64,000 nt of DNA from Cellulomonas timonensis (GCF_900046455.1 NZ_FCOT01000013.1:248001-312000); one strand, 5' to 3'; counted from the first letter of the stretch, positions 39,280 through 47,576 are shown. Notes: generated from the sequence alone by a model not told the origin. Numbers and translations: made by a program.

Positions 39280-40554
39280 GTGACAGCGCAGACCCTGATC
39301 GACGGATACACCGAGGTGGACCGCGCGCGCTGGGTCGCCGAGGCGCCCAAGTCGCGTGCCCGCTCCCCGTTCGAGCGGGACCGCGCGCGCCTCGTGCACT
39401 CCTCGGCGCTGCGGCGGCTGGGCGCCAAGACGCAGGTCCTCGGCCCGGGCTCGGACGACTTCGTCCGCACCCGCCTGACGCACACCCTCGAGGTGGCGCA
39501 GGTGGGCCGGGAGATCGGCAAGGCCCTGGGCTGCGACCCCGACGTCGTGGACACCGCGTGCCTCGCCCACGACCTGGGCCACCCGCCGTTCGGCCACAAC
39601 GGCGAGCGCGCGCTCGCCCAGATCGCGCGCGGCATCGGCGGCCTCGAGGGCAACGCCCAGACCCGGCGCCTGCTGACCCGCCTCGAGCCGAAGGTCGTCG
39701 GGCCGGACGGCCGCGCCGTCGGGCTCAACCTGACCCGCGCGAGCCTGGACGCGGCCACCAAGTACCCCTGGCCGGCGGGGGCGGGGCCGCTCATGCCCGA
39801 CGGGCGGCCCACCCACAAGTTCGGCGTCTACAGCGACGACGCCCCGGTGTTCGCCTGGCTCCGCGAGGGCGCCCCGGCGGGCCGCAAGTGCCTCGAGGCG
39901 CAGGTCATGGACCTGGCGGACGACATCTCGTACTCCGTGCACGATGTGGAGGACGCCGTGGTCGGAGGGCGGCTCGACCTCGTGGTGCTCACCCAGGCCG
40001 AGGAGCGCGCCCGCGTCGTCGAGGGCGTGCAGGCCTGGTACGGCGACGACATCGACGGCGACGGGCTGCTCGACGCGATGGACCGCCTCAACGCCGAGCG
40101 GCTGTGGGAGCACGGCTTCGATGGCTCACGGGGCGCCCTCGCGATGCTGAAGGACGCCACGAGCCAGCTCATCGGGCGGTTCGCGGGCGCCGCCCAGGCC
40201 GCCACCCGCGAGCTCTACGGCGAGGGGCCGCTCACGCGCTACGCCGCCAACCTCGTGGTGCCTGCCGAGACGATGGCCGAGATCCTCGTCCTCAAGGGAC
40301 TCGCCGTGGCCTACGTGATGGCGCCCCGGGAGCTCGAGCCGCTCTACCACCGCCAGCGCGAGATCCTCGCGGACCTGGTGCACGTCATGGCGGACCGCGC
40401 CCCCGTGAGCCTCGAGCCCCCGTTCGCCGCCGACTGGGCGGCCGCTGCCGACGACGGCGCCCGGCTCCGTGTGGTCATCGACCAGGTGGCCTCGCTCACC
40501 GACGTCTCCGCCGCCGAGCTGCACGGCCGCCTGGTGCGCCCGCCGCGCCGCTGA
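39280..40554 (+). CDS. dgt: Deoxyguanosinetriphosphate triphosphohydrolase-like protein
   Basis: About 424 residues. The HD-domain metal site is DTACLAHDLGHPPFGHNGE, preceded by VHSSALRRLGAKTQV and RTRLTHTLEVAQVGR, the dGTPase family pattern; further landmarks are MDLADDISYSVHDVEDA. It hydrolyses dNTPs to nucleosides and triphosphate. It lies 53 bases before dnaG, the usual actinobacterial order. Confidence 0.94.
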   Translation: MTAQTLIDGYTEVDRARWVAEAPKSRARSPFERDRARLVHSSALRRLGAKTQVLGPGSDDFVRTRLTHTLEVAQVGREIGKALGCDPDVVDTACLAHDLGHPPFGHNGERALAQIARGIGGLEGNAQTRRLLTRLEPKVVGPDGRAVGLNLTRASLDAATKYPWPAGAGPLMPDGRPTHKFGVYSDDAPVFAWLREGAPAGRKCLEAQVMDLADDISYSVHDVEDAVVGGRLDLVVLTQAEERARVVEGVQAWYGDDIDGDGLLDAMDRLNAERLWEHGFDGSRGALAMLKDATSQLIGRFAGAAQAATRELYGEGPLTRYAANLVVPAETMAEILVLKGLAVAYVMAPRELEPLYHRQREILADLVHVMADRAPVSLEPPFAADWAAAADDGARLRVVIDQVASLTDVSAAELHGRLVRPPRR

Positions 40555-40595
40555 CAGCCCGGTCGCGGGTGGGCCTGGTGACCAGCCCGCTCGCC

Positions 40596-40601
40596 TAGAC
40601 T
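40596..40601 (+). promoter_or_regulatory. -10 box TAGACT of dnaG
   Basis: TAGACT ends six bases before GTG 40608, predicting a leaderless dnaG transcript separate from dgt. Confidence 0.5.
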
Positions 40602-40607
40602 GCGGGC

Positions 40608-42596
40608 GTGGCAGGACGGATCCGGCGGGAGGACGTGCAGGCGGGTCGCGAGCGCGCCCACATCGAGGAGATCGTCGGCCAGCACGCGACGCTCAAGTCG
40701 GCGGGGGTCGGCTCCGCGAAGGGGCTGTGCCCGTTCCACGACGAGCGCTCCCCGTCGTTCCACGTCCGCCCCCAGGTCGGGCTGTGGCACTGCTTCGGCT
40801 GCGGCGAGGGCGGCGACGTCATCTCGTTCGTGCAGAAGATCGACGGGCTGCCCTTCGCCGACGCCGTGGAGTACCTGGCCGGCAAGGTCGGGCTCCAGCT
40901 GCGCTACGAGGAGGGCGGCGCCCCCCGCCCCGGCGAGGAGCCCGGGCGCCGGCAGCGGCTGCTCGAGGCGCACCGAGTCGCCGCCGCCTACTTCACCGAG
41001 CAGCTCACCACGCCCGGCGCCGCCACCGCGCGACAGTTCCTCTCCGAGCGCGGCTTCGGCCGCGACGCCGCGGAGCAGTTCGGGGTGGGCTACGCGCCGC
41101 AGGGATTCGACTCGCTGCTCCGGCACCTGCGCGGGCGCGGCTTCACCGAGGCGGAGCTGACGGCCTCGGGCCTCGTCAGCCAGAACAACCGCGGGCTCTA
41201 CGACCGGTTCCGCGGGCGGCTCGTGTGGCCCATCCGCGAGGTCACCGGCGACACGATCGGCTTCGGGGCGCGCAAGCTCTACGAGGAGGACCAGGGCCCC
41301 AAGTACCTCAACACCCCCGAGACGCCGCTCTACCGCAAGTCGCAGGTGCTCTACGGCATCGACCTCGCGAAGCGGGAGATCGCGAAGGAGAAGCGGGTCG
41401 TGGTCGTCGAGGGGTACACCGACGTCATGGCCATGCACCTGTCGGGGGAGGGCACCGCCGTCGCGACCTGTGGCACCGCCTTCGGCCCGGACCACGCCCG
41501 GATCGTGCGCCGCCTCGTCGGGGACGCCGGCTCCAGCGGCGGGGTGCAGCTCTCGTCCGGCGCATCCGTCGGCGGCGAGATCATCTTCACGTTCGACGGG
41601 GACGCCGCCGGGCAGAAGGCCGCGCTGCGCGCCTTCGGCGAGGACCAGACGTTCACCGCGCAGACCTTCGTCGCCGTCGAGCGCAGCGGCATGGACCCGT
41701 GCGAGCTGCGCCAGGCCCAAGGTCCGGAGGCGGTGCGGGCCCTCGTCGCCGGACGCCAGCCGCTCTTCGAGTTCGTGATCCGCGCGACGCTGCGCGCCTA
41801 CGACCTCGGCACCGCGGAGGGCCGGGTCGGCGCGCTGCGGGCTGCCGCGCCCGTCGTCGCCGGCATCCGCGACACCGCCCTGCGGCCCGAGTACACGCGG
41901 CTGCTCGCCGGCTGGCTCGGCATGGACCAGGGATCCGTGAACGACGCCGTGCGGTCCGCCGGACGCCAAGGCCCGGCCCAGCGAGGCCACGACCCCCGCT
42001 CCGCCCGGCCCGACGGCAGGCAGCAGCGCGGCGATCAGGCCTCGCCCGGCGCCTCCGAGGGCCAGCATGTGCCCGTCGCCCCGATGCGGCAGCCCGACCA
42101 GCGCGACCCCGTGGCCCGCACCGAGCGCACAGTGCTCGAGGTCGTGCTCCAGCACCCCCAACTCGTGCCCGACGAGTTCGACCACCTGCAGGCCGACGCG
42201 TTCACCGCGCCCGCCTACCGTGCCATCCACGAGGCGATCAGGGCTGCTGGCGGCCTCCAGGGGGCCCGCGAGGCGCTTGCCAGCTCGGGCTCGGGGAACG
42301 CCGCCTCCTGGGTCGCCCGGGTCCAGGAGGAGGCAGCCCAGCCGGTCGCCGGGCTCGTCACCGAGCTGGCCGTGGCTCCGCTGCCCGAGGACCGCCCCGC
42401 CGCGCTCGCGGACTACGTGCGCGGTGTGGTGCTCGCCCTCGTCGAGATCGGCTTCACCCGGCACATCGCCGACCTGCGCGGCCGGCTGCAGCGGATGGAC
42501 GGCGCCCAGGACCCTGCGGGTTACCAGGCCGCCTTCGCCGAGCTCGTCGCCGTCGAGGCCCGGCGCCGCACGCTGCGCGACAGCGCCAACGCCTGA
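40608..42596 (+). CDS. dnaG: DNA primase
   Basis: A protein of 662 residues. The N-terminal zinc ribbon is visible as CPFHDERSPSFHV...HCFGCGEGGD. The catalytic core carries the TOPRIM block VVVEGYTDVMAMH and the acidic FTFDGDAAG. The C-terminal helicase-interaction domain follows a low-complexity linker (about 455-490). It makes RNA primers for replication forks. Confidence 0.97.
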   Translation: MAGRIRREDVQAGRERAHIEEIVGQHATLKSAGVGSAKGLCPFHDERSPSFHVRPQVGLWHCFGCGEGGDVISFVQKIDGLPFADAVEYLAGKVGLQLRYEEGGAPRPGEEPGRRQRLLEAHRVAAAYFTEQLTTPGAATARQFLSERGFGRDAAEQFGVGYAPQGFDSLLRHLRGRGFTEAELTASGLVSQNNRGLYDRFRGRLVWPIREVTGDTIGFGARKLYEEDQGPKYLNTPETPLYRKSQVLYGIDLAKREIAKEKRVVVVEGYTDVMAMHLSGEGTAVATCGTAFGPDHARIVRRLVGDAGSSGGVQLSSGASVGGEIIFTFDGDAAGQKAALRAFGEDQTFTAQTFVAVERSGMDPCELRQAQGPEAVRALVAGRQPLFEFVIRATLRAYDLGTAEGRVGALRAAAPVVAGIRDTALRPEYTRLLAGWLGMDQGSVNDAVRSAGRQGPAQRGHDPRSARPDGRQQRGDQASPGASEGQHVPVAPMRQPDQRDPVARTERTVLEVVLQHPQLVPDEFDHLQADAFTAPAYRAIHEAIRAAGGLQGAREALASSGSGNAASWVARVQEEAAQPVAGLVTELAVAPLPEDRPAALADYVRGVVLALVEIGFTRHIADLRGRLQRMDGAQDPAGYQAAFAELVAVEARRRTLRDSANA

Positions 42597-42626
42597 CGGG
42601 CGGCACGTCCAGCCCTCGCGAGGTCG

Positions 42627-42655
42627 GCGCAGCGTCGTGTCAGCGCAGCGTCGTG
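42627..42655. repeat. Direct repeat at a convergent junction
   Basis: GCGCAGCGTCGTG occurs twice with TCA between them; that TCA is the stop codon (minus strand) of the transglutaminase-like gene. Confidence 0.75.
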
Positions 42656-43470
42656 GGGGAGACCCCGTCGTCGGACGGCAGATCGCCGTGGGTCGTGGCC
42701 GTCACGGTGAACGCCCGGAGCGTGATCTGCCCGCCGTAGTTCGACAGGAACGCCGTGTCGGCGGCGTCCCGCCCGGTCGCGATGCGGAGCATCGCCGTGC
42801 GCGGCGCGAGGCCTGTCGCGTCGACCACAGCCCAGCCGCCGTCCACATAGGCCTCCACGACCGCGTGGAAGTCCATGGGACTGAGCCCGGGGGCGTAGAC
42901 GGACACGAGCCGCGCCGGCACGTCACGGGCCCGCAGGAGGGCGATGACGAGGTGTGCGAAGTCGCGGCAGACCCCGCGCCGGTTCAGGAGCGTGTCGGTG
43001 GCCCCGTCGGTGGGGGCGCTCGACCCCGACTGGTACGACACGTGCCCCTTCACCCACCCCACGATCGTGCCGAGCAGCGCCCTGCCCTCCAGGGGTCCGA
43101 ACTGGTCCTGCGCGAACGCCAGCAGCCGATCGGACTGCGCGTACCGGCTCGGCCGCAGCGACTCCAGCAGGTCGCCGTCCTCGACGGCGGGCGGATCGGC
43201 GAGGCCCGAGACCTGCGCCCGGTAGTCGACCACGACGCGCCCCGGGGGAGCGGTCGCCCGATGCACGCGTGAGCCGTTCGGCCCCTTCATCTCCTCCACG
43301 TCGAGCTGCCCGCGCGCATGGGAGACGGTCAGGTGCTCCTGCCGGTCATAGGCGCCGTCGGCCACCGCCACCGCCAAGTACAGGTCGGTGGGGCCGAGCA
43401 CGTCGAACGAGAGATGGGAGGTGACGGTCCGCAGCACCGACGTCGCGACCTTTCGGGAGGGCCTGGGCAT
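42640..43470 (-). CDS. Transglutaminase-like family protein
   Basis: A protein of 276 residues from ATG 43470. The N-terminal beta domain resembles bacterial transglutaminase N-terminal regions (RTVTSHLSFDVLGPTDLYLAVAV). The Cys-His-Asp core is intact: LNRRGVCRDFAHLVIALLRA, DFHAVVEAYVDGGW and VVDATG. This contrasts with the degenerate core at about 10.5 kb. Likely a cytosolic cysteine protease or transglutaminase of unknown substrate. Confidence 0.88.
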   Translation of the reverse strand: MPRPSRKVATSVLRTVTSHLSFDVLGPTDLYLAVAVADGAYDRQEHLTVSHARGQLDVEEMKGPNGSRVHRATAPPGRVVVDYRAQVSGLADPPAVEDGDLLESLRPSRYAQSDRLLAFAQDQFGPLEGRALLGTIVGWVKGHVSYQSGSSAPTDGATDTLLNRRGVCRDFAHLVIALLRARDVPARLVSVYAPGLSPMDFHAVVEAYVDGGWAVVDATGLAPRTAMLRIATGRDAADTAFLSNYGGQITLRAFTVTATTHGDLPSDDGVSPTTLR

Positions 43471-43584
43471 GAGGGGCGACGGGTGAGCTCCCCGCGCAGA
43501 TGCAGTGTGAGGCCGTGCCCGGGCGCGCGCCAGAGGCCGACGCATACGCCTGGCGCCGGGCCTGGCGGAAGGCGAGGCGGGTCG

Positions 43585-43950
43585 TCAGGGGAACACTGGG
43601 CCGTCGAACACTCCCTCGGCGACGTCGGACCAGAACTCGACCCGGGGTGCCGCGCCGCCTTCGGCGGCTGAGCGGCTGTTGGCGAGGTTGGGCCGTCGAG
43701 CGCTGAACTCGTGGAGCGCCCAGTCCGCCAGGCTGCCGCCGTAGGAGATGACGTCGGTCTGGTGCACCGAGAAGACAGGGCTGCTCGCCGGGGATGGCGC
43801 TGCGGGAAGGCAGCGATGCCGGTACAGCGGCAGCATCCGCGGAACGCCGGCCATCCGCCAGCGGGCCTCACGCTCGGCGGCGTCAGCGGCATGGGGCCGC
43901 GGACCCCAGGACGCTGGCCAGAACGCGTTGTGGAGAACGTCGAAGACGAC
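43585..43950 (-). pseudogene. 5'-truncated SMI1/KNR4-like gene
   Basis: The open frame encodes 121 residues starting abruptly at the tRNA-Asn fragment: VVFDVLHNAFWPASWGPRP, then VPRMLPLYRHRCLPAAP and VFSVHQTDVISYGGSLADW. These match, from memory, the C-terminal two thirds of SMI1/KNR4-like proteins (the PxYxHRYLPA and SVxQTDxIxYGxDLADY pattern). The N-terminal part and start are missing; the frame merely runs on through the tRNA fragment. It is a remnant cut by the integration event. Family members include immunity proteins of toxin systems. Confidence 0.6.
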
Positions 43951-43951
43951 C

Positions 43952-43971
43952 CCCTCGACTGGACTCGAACC
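43952..43971. repeat. tRNA-Asn 3'-end fragment A (outer attachment-site copy)
   Basis: Twenty bases identical to the 3' end of the tRNA-Asn gene (46893-46912), covering the acceptor 3' strand and T arm. Similarity fades beyond that. It marks the left end of the first islet. Confidence 0.75.
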
Positions 43972-43988
43972 GGTGGGCGCCCGAATGG

Positions 43989-44270
43989 CTAGAGGTAAAG
44001 CGACCAGATACTTGCGGCCGCACCCGCGGCGAGGCCACCCCCGACAAGGGAGATGTCCCAGACCAAGTCATCTCGCAATCTGGCGAACGGGCGGCGGATG
44101 TCTGCGTATTGCTCGTTAAAGTCGTCATAGGTGGCACTCGTACTCCTGCGCTCGTCCACGAGCGCGCTCGCCTTGCGAAGATCGTTCTCAGCGCGAGTCA
44201 GTAGTCGGGCGAACCCGGCGAACGGAAGGATGGCGGCCAATATGTAAAGCAGGGCGATAACCGGGACCAT
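43989..44270 (-). CDS. Small two-TM membrane protein of the tRNA-Asn islet
   Basis: A protein of 93 residues, not recognised. The first 24 residues form a membrane segment (VPVIALLYILAAILPFAGF), a charged helical middle follows (ENDLRKASALVDERR...RLRDDLVWD), and residues about 72-91 form a second segment (LVGGGLAAGAAASIWS). ATG 44270 is six bases after a TAGATT -10 box, the same spacing as its islet neighbours, which supports a real gene. Base composition is less GC-rich than the core genome. Confidence 0.6.
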   Translation of the reverse strand: MVPVIALLYILAAILPFAGFARLLTRAENDLRKASALVDERRSTSATYDDFNEQYADIRRPFARLRDDLVWDISLVGGGLAAGAAASIWSLYL

Positions 44271-44276
44271 GTAAGA

Positions 44277-44282
44277 AATCTA
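44277..44282 (-). promoter_or_regulatory. -10 box TAGATT of the 93-residue islet gene
   Basis: On the minus strand TAGATT ends six bases before ATG 44270. Confidence 0.45.
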
Positions 44283-44640
44283 GCCCCTCCTCCCATCCGA
44301 GGCCTCTGATCCATCCCCCGAATCATCTTCTAGACAGCGCGGATAGAATGGAAGGGGTCGCAGTTCATGGCGCGACCGATGTTTAGGGCCGCCAGGCATG
44401 GCGACATTGCCATCACGGCGCAGGTTTGTGGGGAGGCCGGTAAACGGTAAGGGCAACGGTCGGAGCGCTGGCATGCTCGGGCCAAGTAACGCGACGCACA
44501 CAGCGAGGTGCGCGACGCGGAGCGGTTTGCCACGGCCGAAGCCAAGGCGGTGAGGTTGCGGGGAGTGCCTCGCCGAGCGACTGTGCTCGACAGCCGGCAT
44601 TGCGTTCCCCAGTTCTCGCGGGATGGTCTGAGACCAGAGC
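44283..44640. other. Stretch without a convincing gene
   Basis: Open frames here have the composition of chance reading and match nothing recognised. The part nearest 44640 may hold the worn-out upstream portion of the integrase remnant. Confidence 0.5.
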
Positions 44641-44856
44641 GAGATGAGCGGCGCGATGTGGCGCATCCTGGCGGTGCTGGACTTGTCTGGGCTACGTCAC
44701 ACACGCTCCGCCGTTACGGCGGCAACGCTTTGAAATCAGGCGGGCATGAGCGCTCGTGCTATCGCCACCGCGTCGGGCAGTATTAATCCCAGCATGACGA
44801 TGAACGAGTTCATAGCCCGTGACCTAGGCGACCATAGGACAGCCGCGATGCTCTGA
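44641..44856 (+). pseudogene. Tyrosine recombinase C-terminal remnant 1 (frameshifted)
   Basis: Pieces of a tyrosine-recombinase C-terminus in shifting frames: LVWATSHTLRRYGGNALKSGG corresponds to LSWVTSHTFRRTAAMVKDQAG of remnant 2 (catalytic box II, HxxR), and the DNA then matches remnant 2 through ATGAACG, GCCCGTGACCT and the terminal GCTCTGA. Stops and indels make it dead. It is the integrase trace of the first islet. Confidence 0.7.
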
Positions 44857-44911
44857 GCGGTCGGGCCATAGGCCCGGTGGCGAGCAGGCCTGCTGATCGA
44901 AGTGTGCGCCT

Positions 44912-45580
44912 CTACGGGTGCCGCTGCGTGAGGAAGAGCGTCACAACGGCAAGAACTAGGCCGACCCCGACTTCAACGATGATCGTGTCGCGGTTTCGAG
45001 CCAGCCAACTGGGTCGCTGTGCTCGATCGACAAGCAGCAGCTCACCCCGAGCGGTCCACCCGATTCCGAGCAGTATCCAGGTAATGACCGCATTGATGCC
45101 GATCGCCCACATGAGTGGCTCGGGCAAGGGTGACAGAAGCAGCAGAATAGCGGTTGCCACGATGCAAAGGATGCCAAACGGGAGCGAAAGCCAAGAGCGG
45201 CAGGCCCAGGCGAACTTGCGACAGTCGGCGTCGATCAGTCGCAAGAGGCGCTCACGAACACCGAGCGCGAGTGCATCTGTTGTCGCACTTACGGCAACAT
45301 GAGCCGGCCGCAGCGCTATGTAGATGGAACTGCCCGTGTCGCCATTGCGAACGTAGTAGGTCATCTGACTTAGCGAGCGCGCGCCCGCTGTCACAAAGTC
45401 ATCGACGGTGGTGGCGTCACCTTCAAAGTCCTCGCTTGAGATGCTGACTTGTCCCACCGCGCTGAGTTCATCTTCGATCCGCCGAAGGTCCTCGAGGTCG
45501 ATGCGAGGGAGGTACCGGATCGTGCTCACCTCTCGGCCGGGCACGGGGCGGCGTCGCAAGGGTCGAGGCTGTGCGGTCAC
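44912..45580 (-). CDS. Islet membrane protein, paralogue 1 (3 TM)
   Basis: A protein of 222 residues, family unknown. A soluble N-terminal domain (about 30-130: IDLEDLRRIEDELSAVGQV, EGDATTVDDFVTAGARSLSQM) precedes two membrane helices (about 140-180), a charged loop GELLLVDRAQRPSWLARNRDT, and a third helix ending in LTQRHP. It aligns along its whole length with the 220-residue protein at 46154 (shared DLxxIxxELxAxGxVxI, EGxAxxxDDxVxxGxxSL, PSWLARNRD). GTG 45580 lies six bases after TACGCT, the same -10 box and spacing as the paralogue; longer in-frame starts run into the next islet. Confidence 0.75.
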   Translation of the reverse strand: MTAQPRPLRRRPVPGREVSTIRYLPRIDLEDLRRIEDELSAVGQVSISSEDFEGDATTVDDFVTAGARSLSQMTYYVRNGDTGSSIYIALRPAHVAVSATTDALALGVRERLLRLIDADCRKFAWACRSWLSLPFGILCIVATAILLLLSPLPEPLMWAIGINAVITWILLGIGWTARGELLLVDRAQRPSWLARNRDTIIVEVGVGLVLAVVTLFLTQRHP

Positions 45581-45586
45581 GCGGTT

Positions 45587-45592
45587 AGCGTA
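45587..45592 (-). promoter_or_regulatory. -10 box TACGCT of islet paralogue 1
   Basis: On the minus strand TACGCT ends six bases before GTG 45580, identical to the box before paralogue 2. Confidence 0.5.
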
Positions 45593-45720
45593 GGGGGTCT
45601 CGACTTGCTGCCCACAGTCCGCCTCGCGCGTCGCGTCGCGCGTCGCGCCGATCTCAATGACGGGGCACGAGAGGGCGGCATCCTTGCGCGATGCCGCCCA
45701 ACGCCCTGACTTGATCGAAA

Positions 45721-45752
45721 GCTCCCTCGACTGGACTTGAACCAGTAGCCGT
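45721..45752. repeat. tRNA-Asn 3'-end fragment B (middle attachment-site copy)
   Basis: Thirty of 32 bases match the 3' part of tRNA-Asn at 46890-46921, including the T arm and acceptor strand; similarity then stops before the anticodon arm. It separates the two islets. Confidence 0.85.
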
Positions 45753-45856
45753 TCGAGGCAAGGGAGCCTGTCATTCATTGGTGCTGGGCGTCGACGGGGG
45801 CGAGCATCCATGCAGGTCCTGGCCCTGACACACGTCAGGATCGTCATGGCGAGTGG

Positions 45857-46102
45857 GGGTGTCGTTCTCAAAGTGGAGATCTGAGCGGCACGAGCGCCGC
45901 CGCGCGGCGCATCATGGACGATGCGGGACTGAGCTGGGTGACCTCGCACACGTTTCGCCGGACGGCCGCGATGGTCAAGGATCAGGCAGGTATGAGCGCG
46001 CGTGCTATCGCCACGGGCCATCGGCATACCAACCCCACGACGACGATGAACGTCTACATGGCCCGTGACCTGGGCGACCAGCAGGTAGCGGCCGTGCTCT
46101 GA
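45857..46102 (+). pseudogene. Tyrosine recombinase C-terminal remnant 2
   Basis: An open frame of 81 residues covering only the C-terminus of a phage-type integrase: SAARRIMDDAGLSWVTSHTF with the box II HxxR motif, then RRTAAMVKDQAGMSARAIATG and NVYMARD with the candidate nucleophile Tyr. The N-terminal arm-binding and core domains, including the first catalytic Arg, are absent, so it cannot recombine alone. Related to the more decayed remnant at 44641. Confidence 0.75.
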
Positions 46103-46141
46103 GTCTTCGGCGTTTCTTGCCGAGAGGCATGAGCGCCCCCA

Positions 46142-46147
46142 TACGCT
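46142..46147 (+). promoter_or_regulatory. -10 box TACGCT of islet paralogue 2
   Basis: TACGCT ends six bases before ATG 46154. Confidence 0.5.
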
Positions 46148-46153
46148 TGATCC

Positions 46154-46816
46154 ATGACGGCAAACACCGGGGGACTCCGGCTTAGGGCGGAGTCGTCGCG
46201 CGCACCAGTCGTTCGGCGTCCGCGCCCTGACATCTTGGACCTGCGGGCGATCCAGACGGAGCTGAGGGCTCTCGGTGAAGTCACGATCACCAGTTCAGCC
46301 ATAGAGGGGGAGGCTGGCGACATCGATGATGTCGTCGCGCTCGGCATCCAGTCTCTCAATGACTTGAGGATGGTCGGATCCACGTTGGCGCCTCATCGGT
46401 GGCTCACCGTCAGTCTTGACCGCGACGTGGCTCGTACCTCCGGGCCCGAGCACGACAGCCTCGTTGCTGGCGTCGAGTTGCGTGTGCTCGGAATCCTCCG
46501 TCCTCATCGCAACCGAGTTGCGCAGTGGTGCGACACGTGGGCTCCCCTTGCGGTGATCGGGGTCTCGGTGCTGGCGAGCATCCTGGCTGACCTGGCGTCG
46601 GACGGGACGTCTGTGGGGCTCCAGATCACGGCGGTTGGCGTCGTGGTCGCTGTGGCAATGATGATGTTTGGATGGCGGTCCAAGGGCCGGATCATGCTGG
46701 TTCGGCGCGACGACGCGCCTTCGTGGCTCGCCCGCAACCGGGACAGTCTGATCGTCGACTCCCTCGTCGGCGTGCTGCTGCTCGTCGGAGGATTCGTACT
46801 GGGCAAGGCTGCGTAG
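46154..46816 (+). CDS. Islet membrane protein, paralogue 2 (3 TM)
   Basis: A protein of 220 residues, paralogous to the product of 44912-45580. Soluble N-terminal domain (ILDLRAIQTELRALGEVTI, IEGEAGDIDDVVALGIQSLNDL), then two membrane helices (about 130-175), the loop GRIMLVRRDDAPSWLARNRDS, and a third helix (LIVDSLVGVLLLVGGFVLG). No catalytic motif was recognised. It lies between an integrase remnant and tRNA-Asn, where cargo genes of integrative elements sit. A defence, toxin or superinfection role is possible but unsupported. Confidence 0.75.
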   Translation: MTANTGGLRLRAESSRAPVVRRPRPDILDLRAIQTELRALGEVTITSSAIEGEAGDIDDVVALGIQSLNDLRMVGSTLAPHRWLTVSLDRDVARTSGPEHDSLVAGVELRVLGILRPHRNRVAQWCDTWAPLAVIGVSVLASILADLASDGTSVGLQITAVGVVVAVAMMMFGWRSKGRIMLVRRDDAPSWLARNRDSLIVDSLVGVLLLVGGFVLGKAA

Positions 46817-46890
46817 CGCCCTGAGCCCGGGGTAAACGGGGAACGGCACCCCTGCCGGGATGCCGTCCACCGCGCTGACCTGCTGTTTTG

Positions 46891-46963
<73 letters not shown>

Positions 46964-47054
46964 TCGTGGCGGACAAGACTGTAGCAGTCACGTGAGGGTG
47001 ACTCGAAATCGGCCGCCGTCCGTGGGACCCGCGCGCGGGAGCGCGCCGCCGGCT

Positions 47055-47564
47055 CTAGTCGGGAAGCCCTGCGGCTCGCCGGACGCGCAGCTCCGCCGCG
47101 TCCACGAGCGCCCCGACGCGAGGCTGTGACAGGTCCACGGAGCCGTCGCCGATCACCTGGGACACCAGGTCGCCCTGCTCGTCGCGGCGCAACGCCACCC
47201 GGACCGTCGCCCCGCCGGGCAGCACCACCGTCTCGGAGTGCACCACCGACGACTGGACGCGCTCGCGGAGGGTCTGGGCGAACGCCGGCGCCCCCCGCTC
47301 GGTGAGCGGGAGGTCCTCGGTGGTCCCGTCGACCCAGTGCACGGTGATGGTGGAGGTCTCGACGGTGAGCTGTGCGCGGTCCACGTCGATCCACGGGCGC
47401 CGCTGCACGGCGTCGGGGCCAGCCAGGCACAGCGCGCGCCGGGTCGCCACGGCCCACCGGCCGTCAGCGAGCTCGACCACGGCGAGGATGCGGTCGCCGG
47501 GCGGCAGGGCCAGCTGGGCGCGAACCGGGGCGGGCAGGGACGGGCGGCGCGAGAACAGGGGCAC
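47055..47564 (-). CDS. Conserved actinobacterial hypothetical protein
   Basis: A protein of 169 residues from GTG 47564. A beta-rich first half (GDRILAVVELADGRWAVATRRALCLAG, RRPWIDVDRAQL, ITVHWVDGTTEDLPL) looks like a PH-like fold; the second half is helical (FAQTLRERVQSSVVHSE). No membrane segment or catalytic motif. The family is commonly seen in actinobacteria without known function. Confidence 0.75.
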   Translation of the reverse strand: MPLFSRRPSLPAPVRAQLALPPGDRILAVVELADGRWAVATRRALCLAGPDAVQRRPWIDVDRAQLTVETSTITVHWVDGTTEDLPLTERGAPAFAQTLRERVQSSVVHSETVVLPGGATVRVALRRDEQGDLVSQVIGDGSVDLSQPRVGALVDAAELRVRRAAGLPD

Positions 47565-47570
47565 AGGCCC

Positions 47571-47576
47571 ACGGTA
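47571..47576 (-). promoter_or_regulatory. -10 box TACCGT of the hypothetical gene
   Basis: On the minus strand TACCGT ends six bases before GTG 47564. Confidence 0.45.

Noticed and set aside
36426-39818. Very long minus-strand open frame (over 1100 codons) opposite malG, the GH13 gene and dgt
   Set aside because: It lies opposite three clear genes, is made of His/Arg/Val/Gly-rich shadow sequence and has no family resemblance.
43585-43854. Intact 89-residue gene from ATG 43854
   Set aside because: Family-like sequence continues upstream of this ATG for about 32 residues, so it is an internal Met of a truncated gene.
44330-44704. Minus-strand frame of 124 codons in the first islet
   Set aside because: Ser/Arg/Cys-rich composition without structure pattern, and it lies opposite the integrase remnant.
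45857-46102. Functional integrase
   Set aside because: Only the last catalytic segment remains; the N-terminal domains and the first catalytic Arg are missing.
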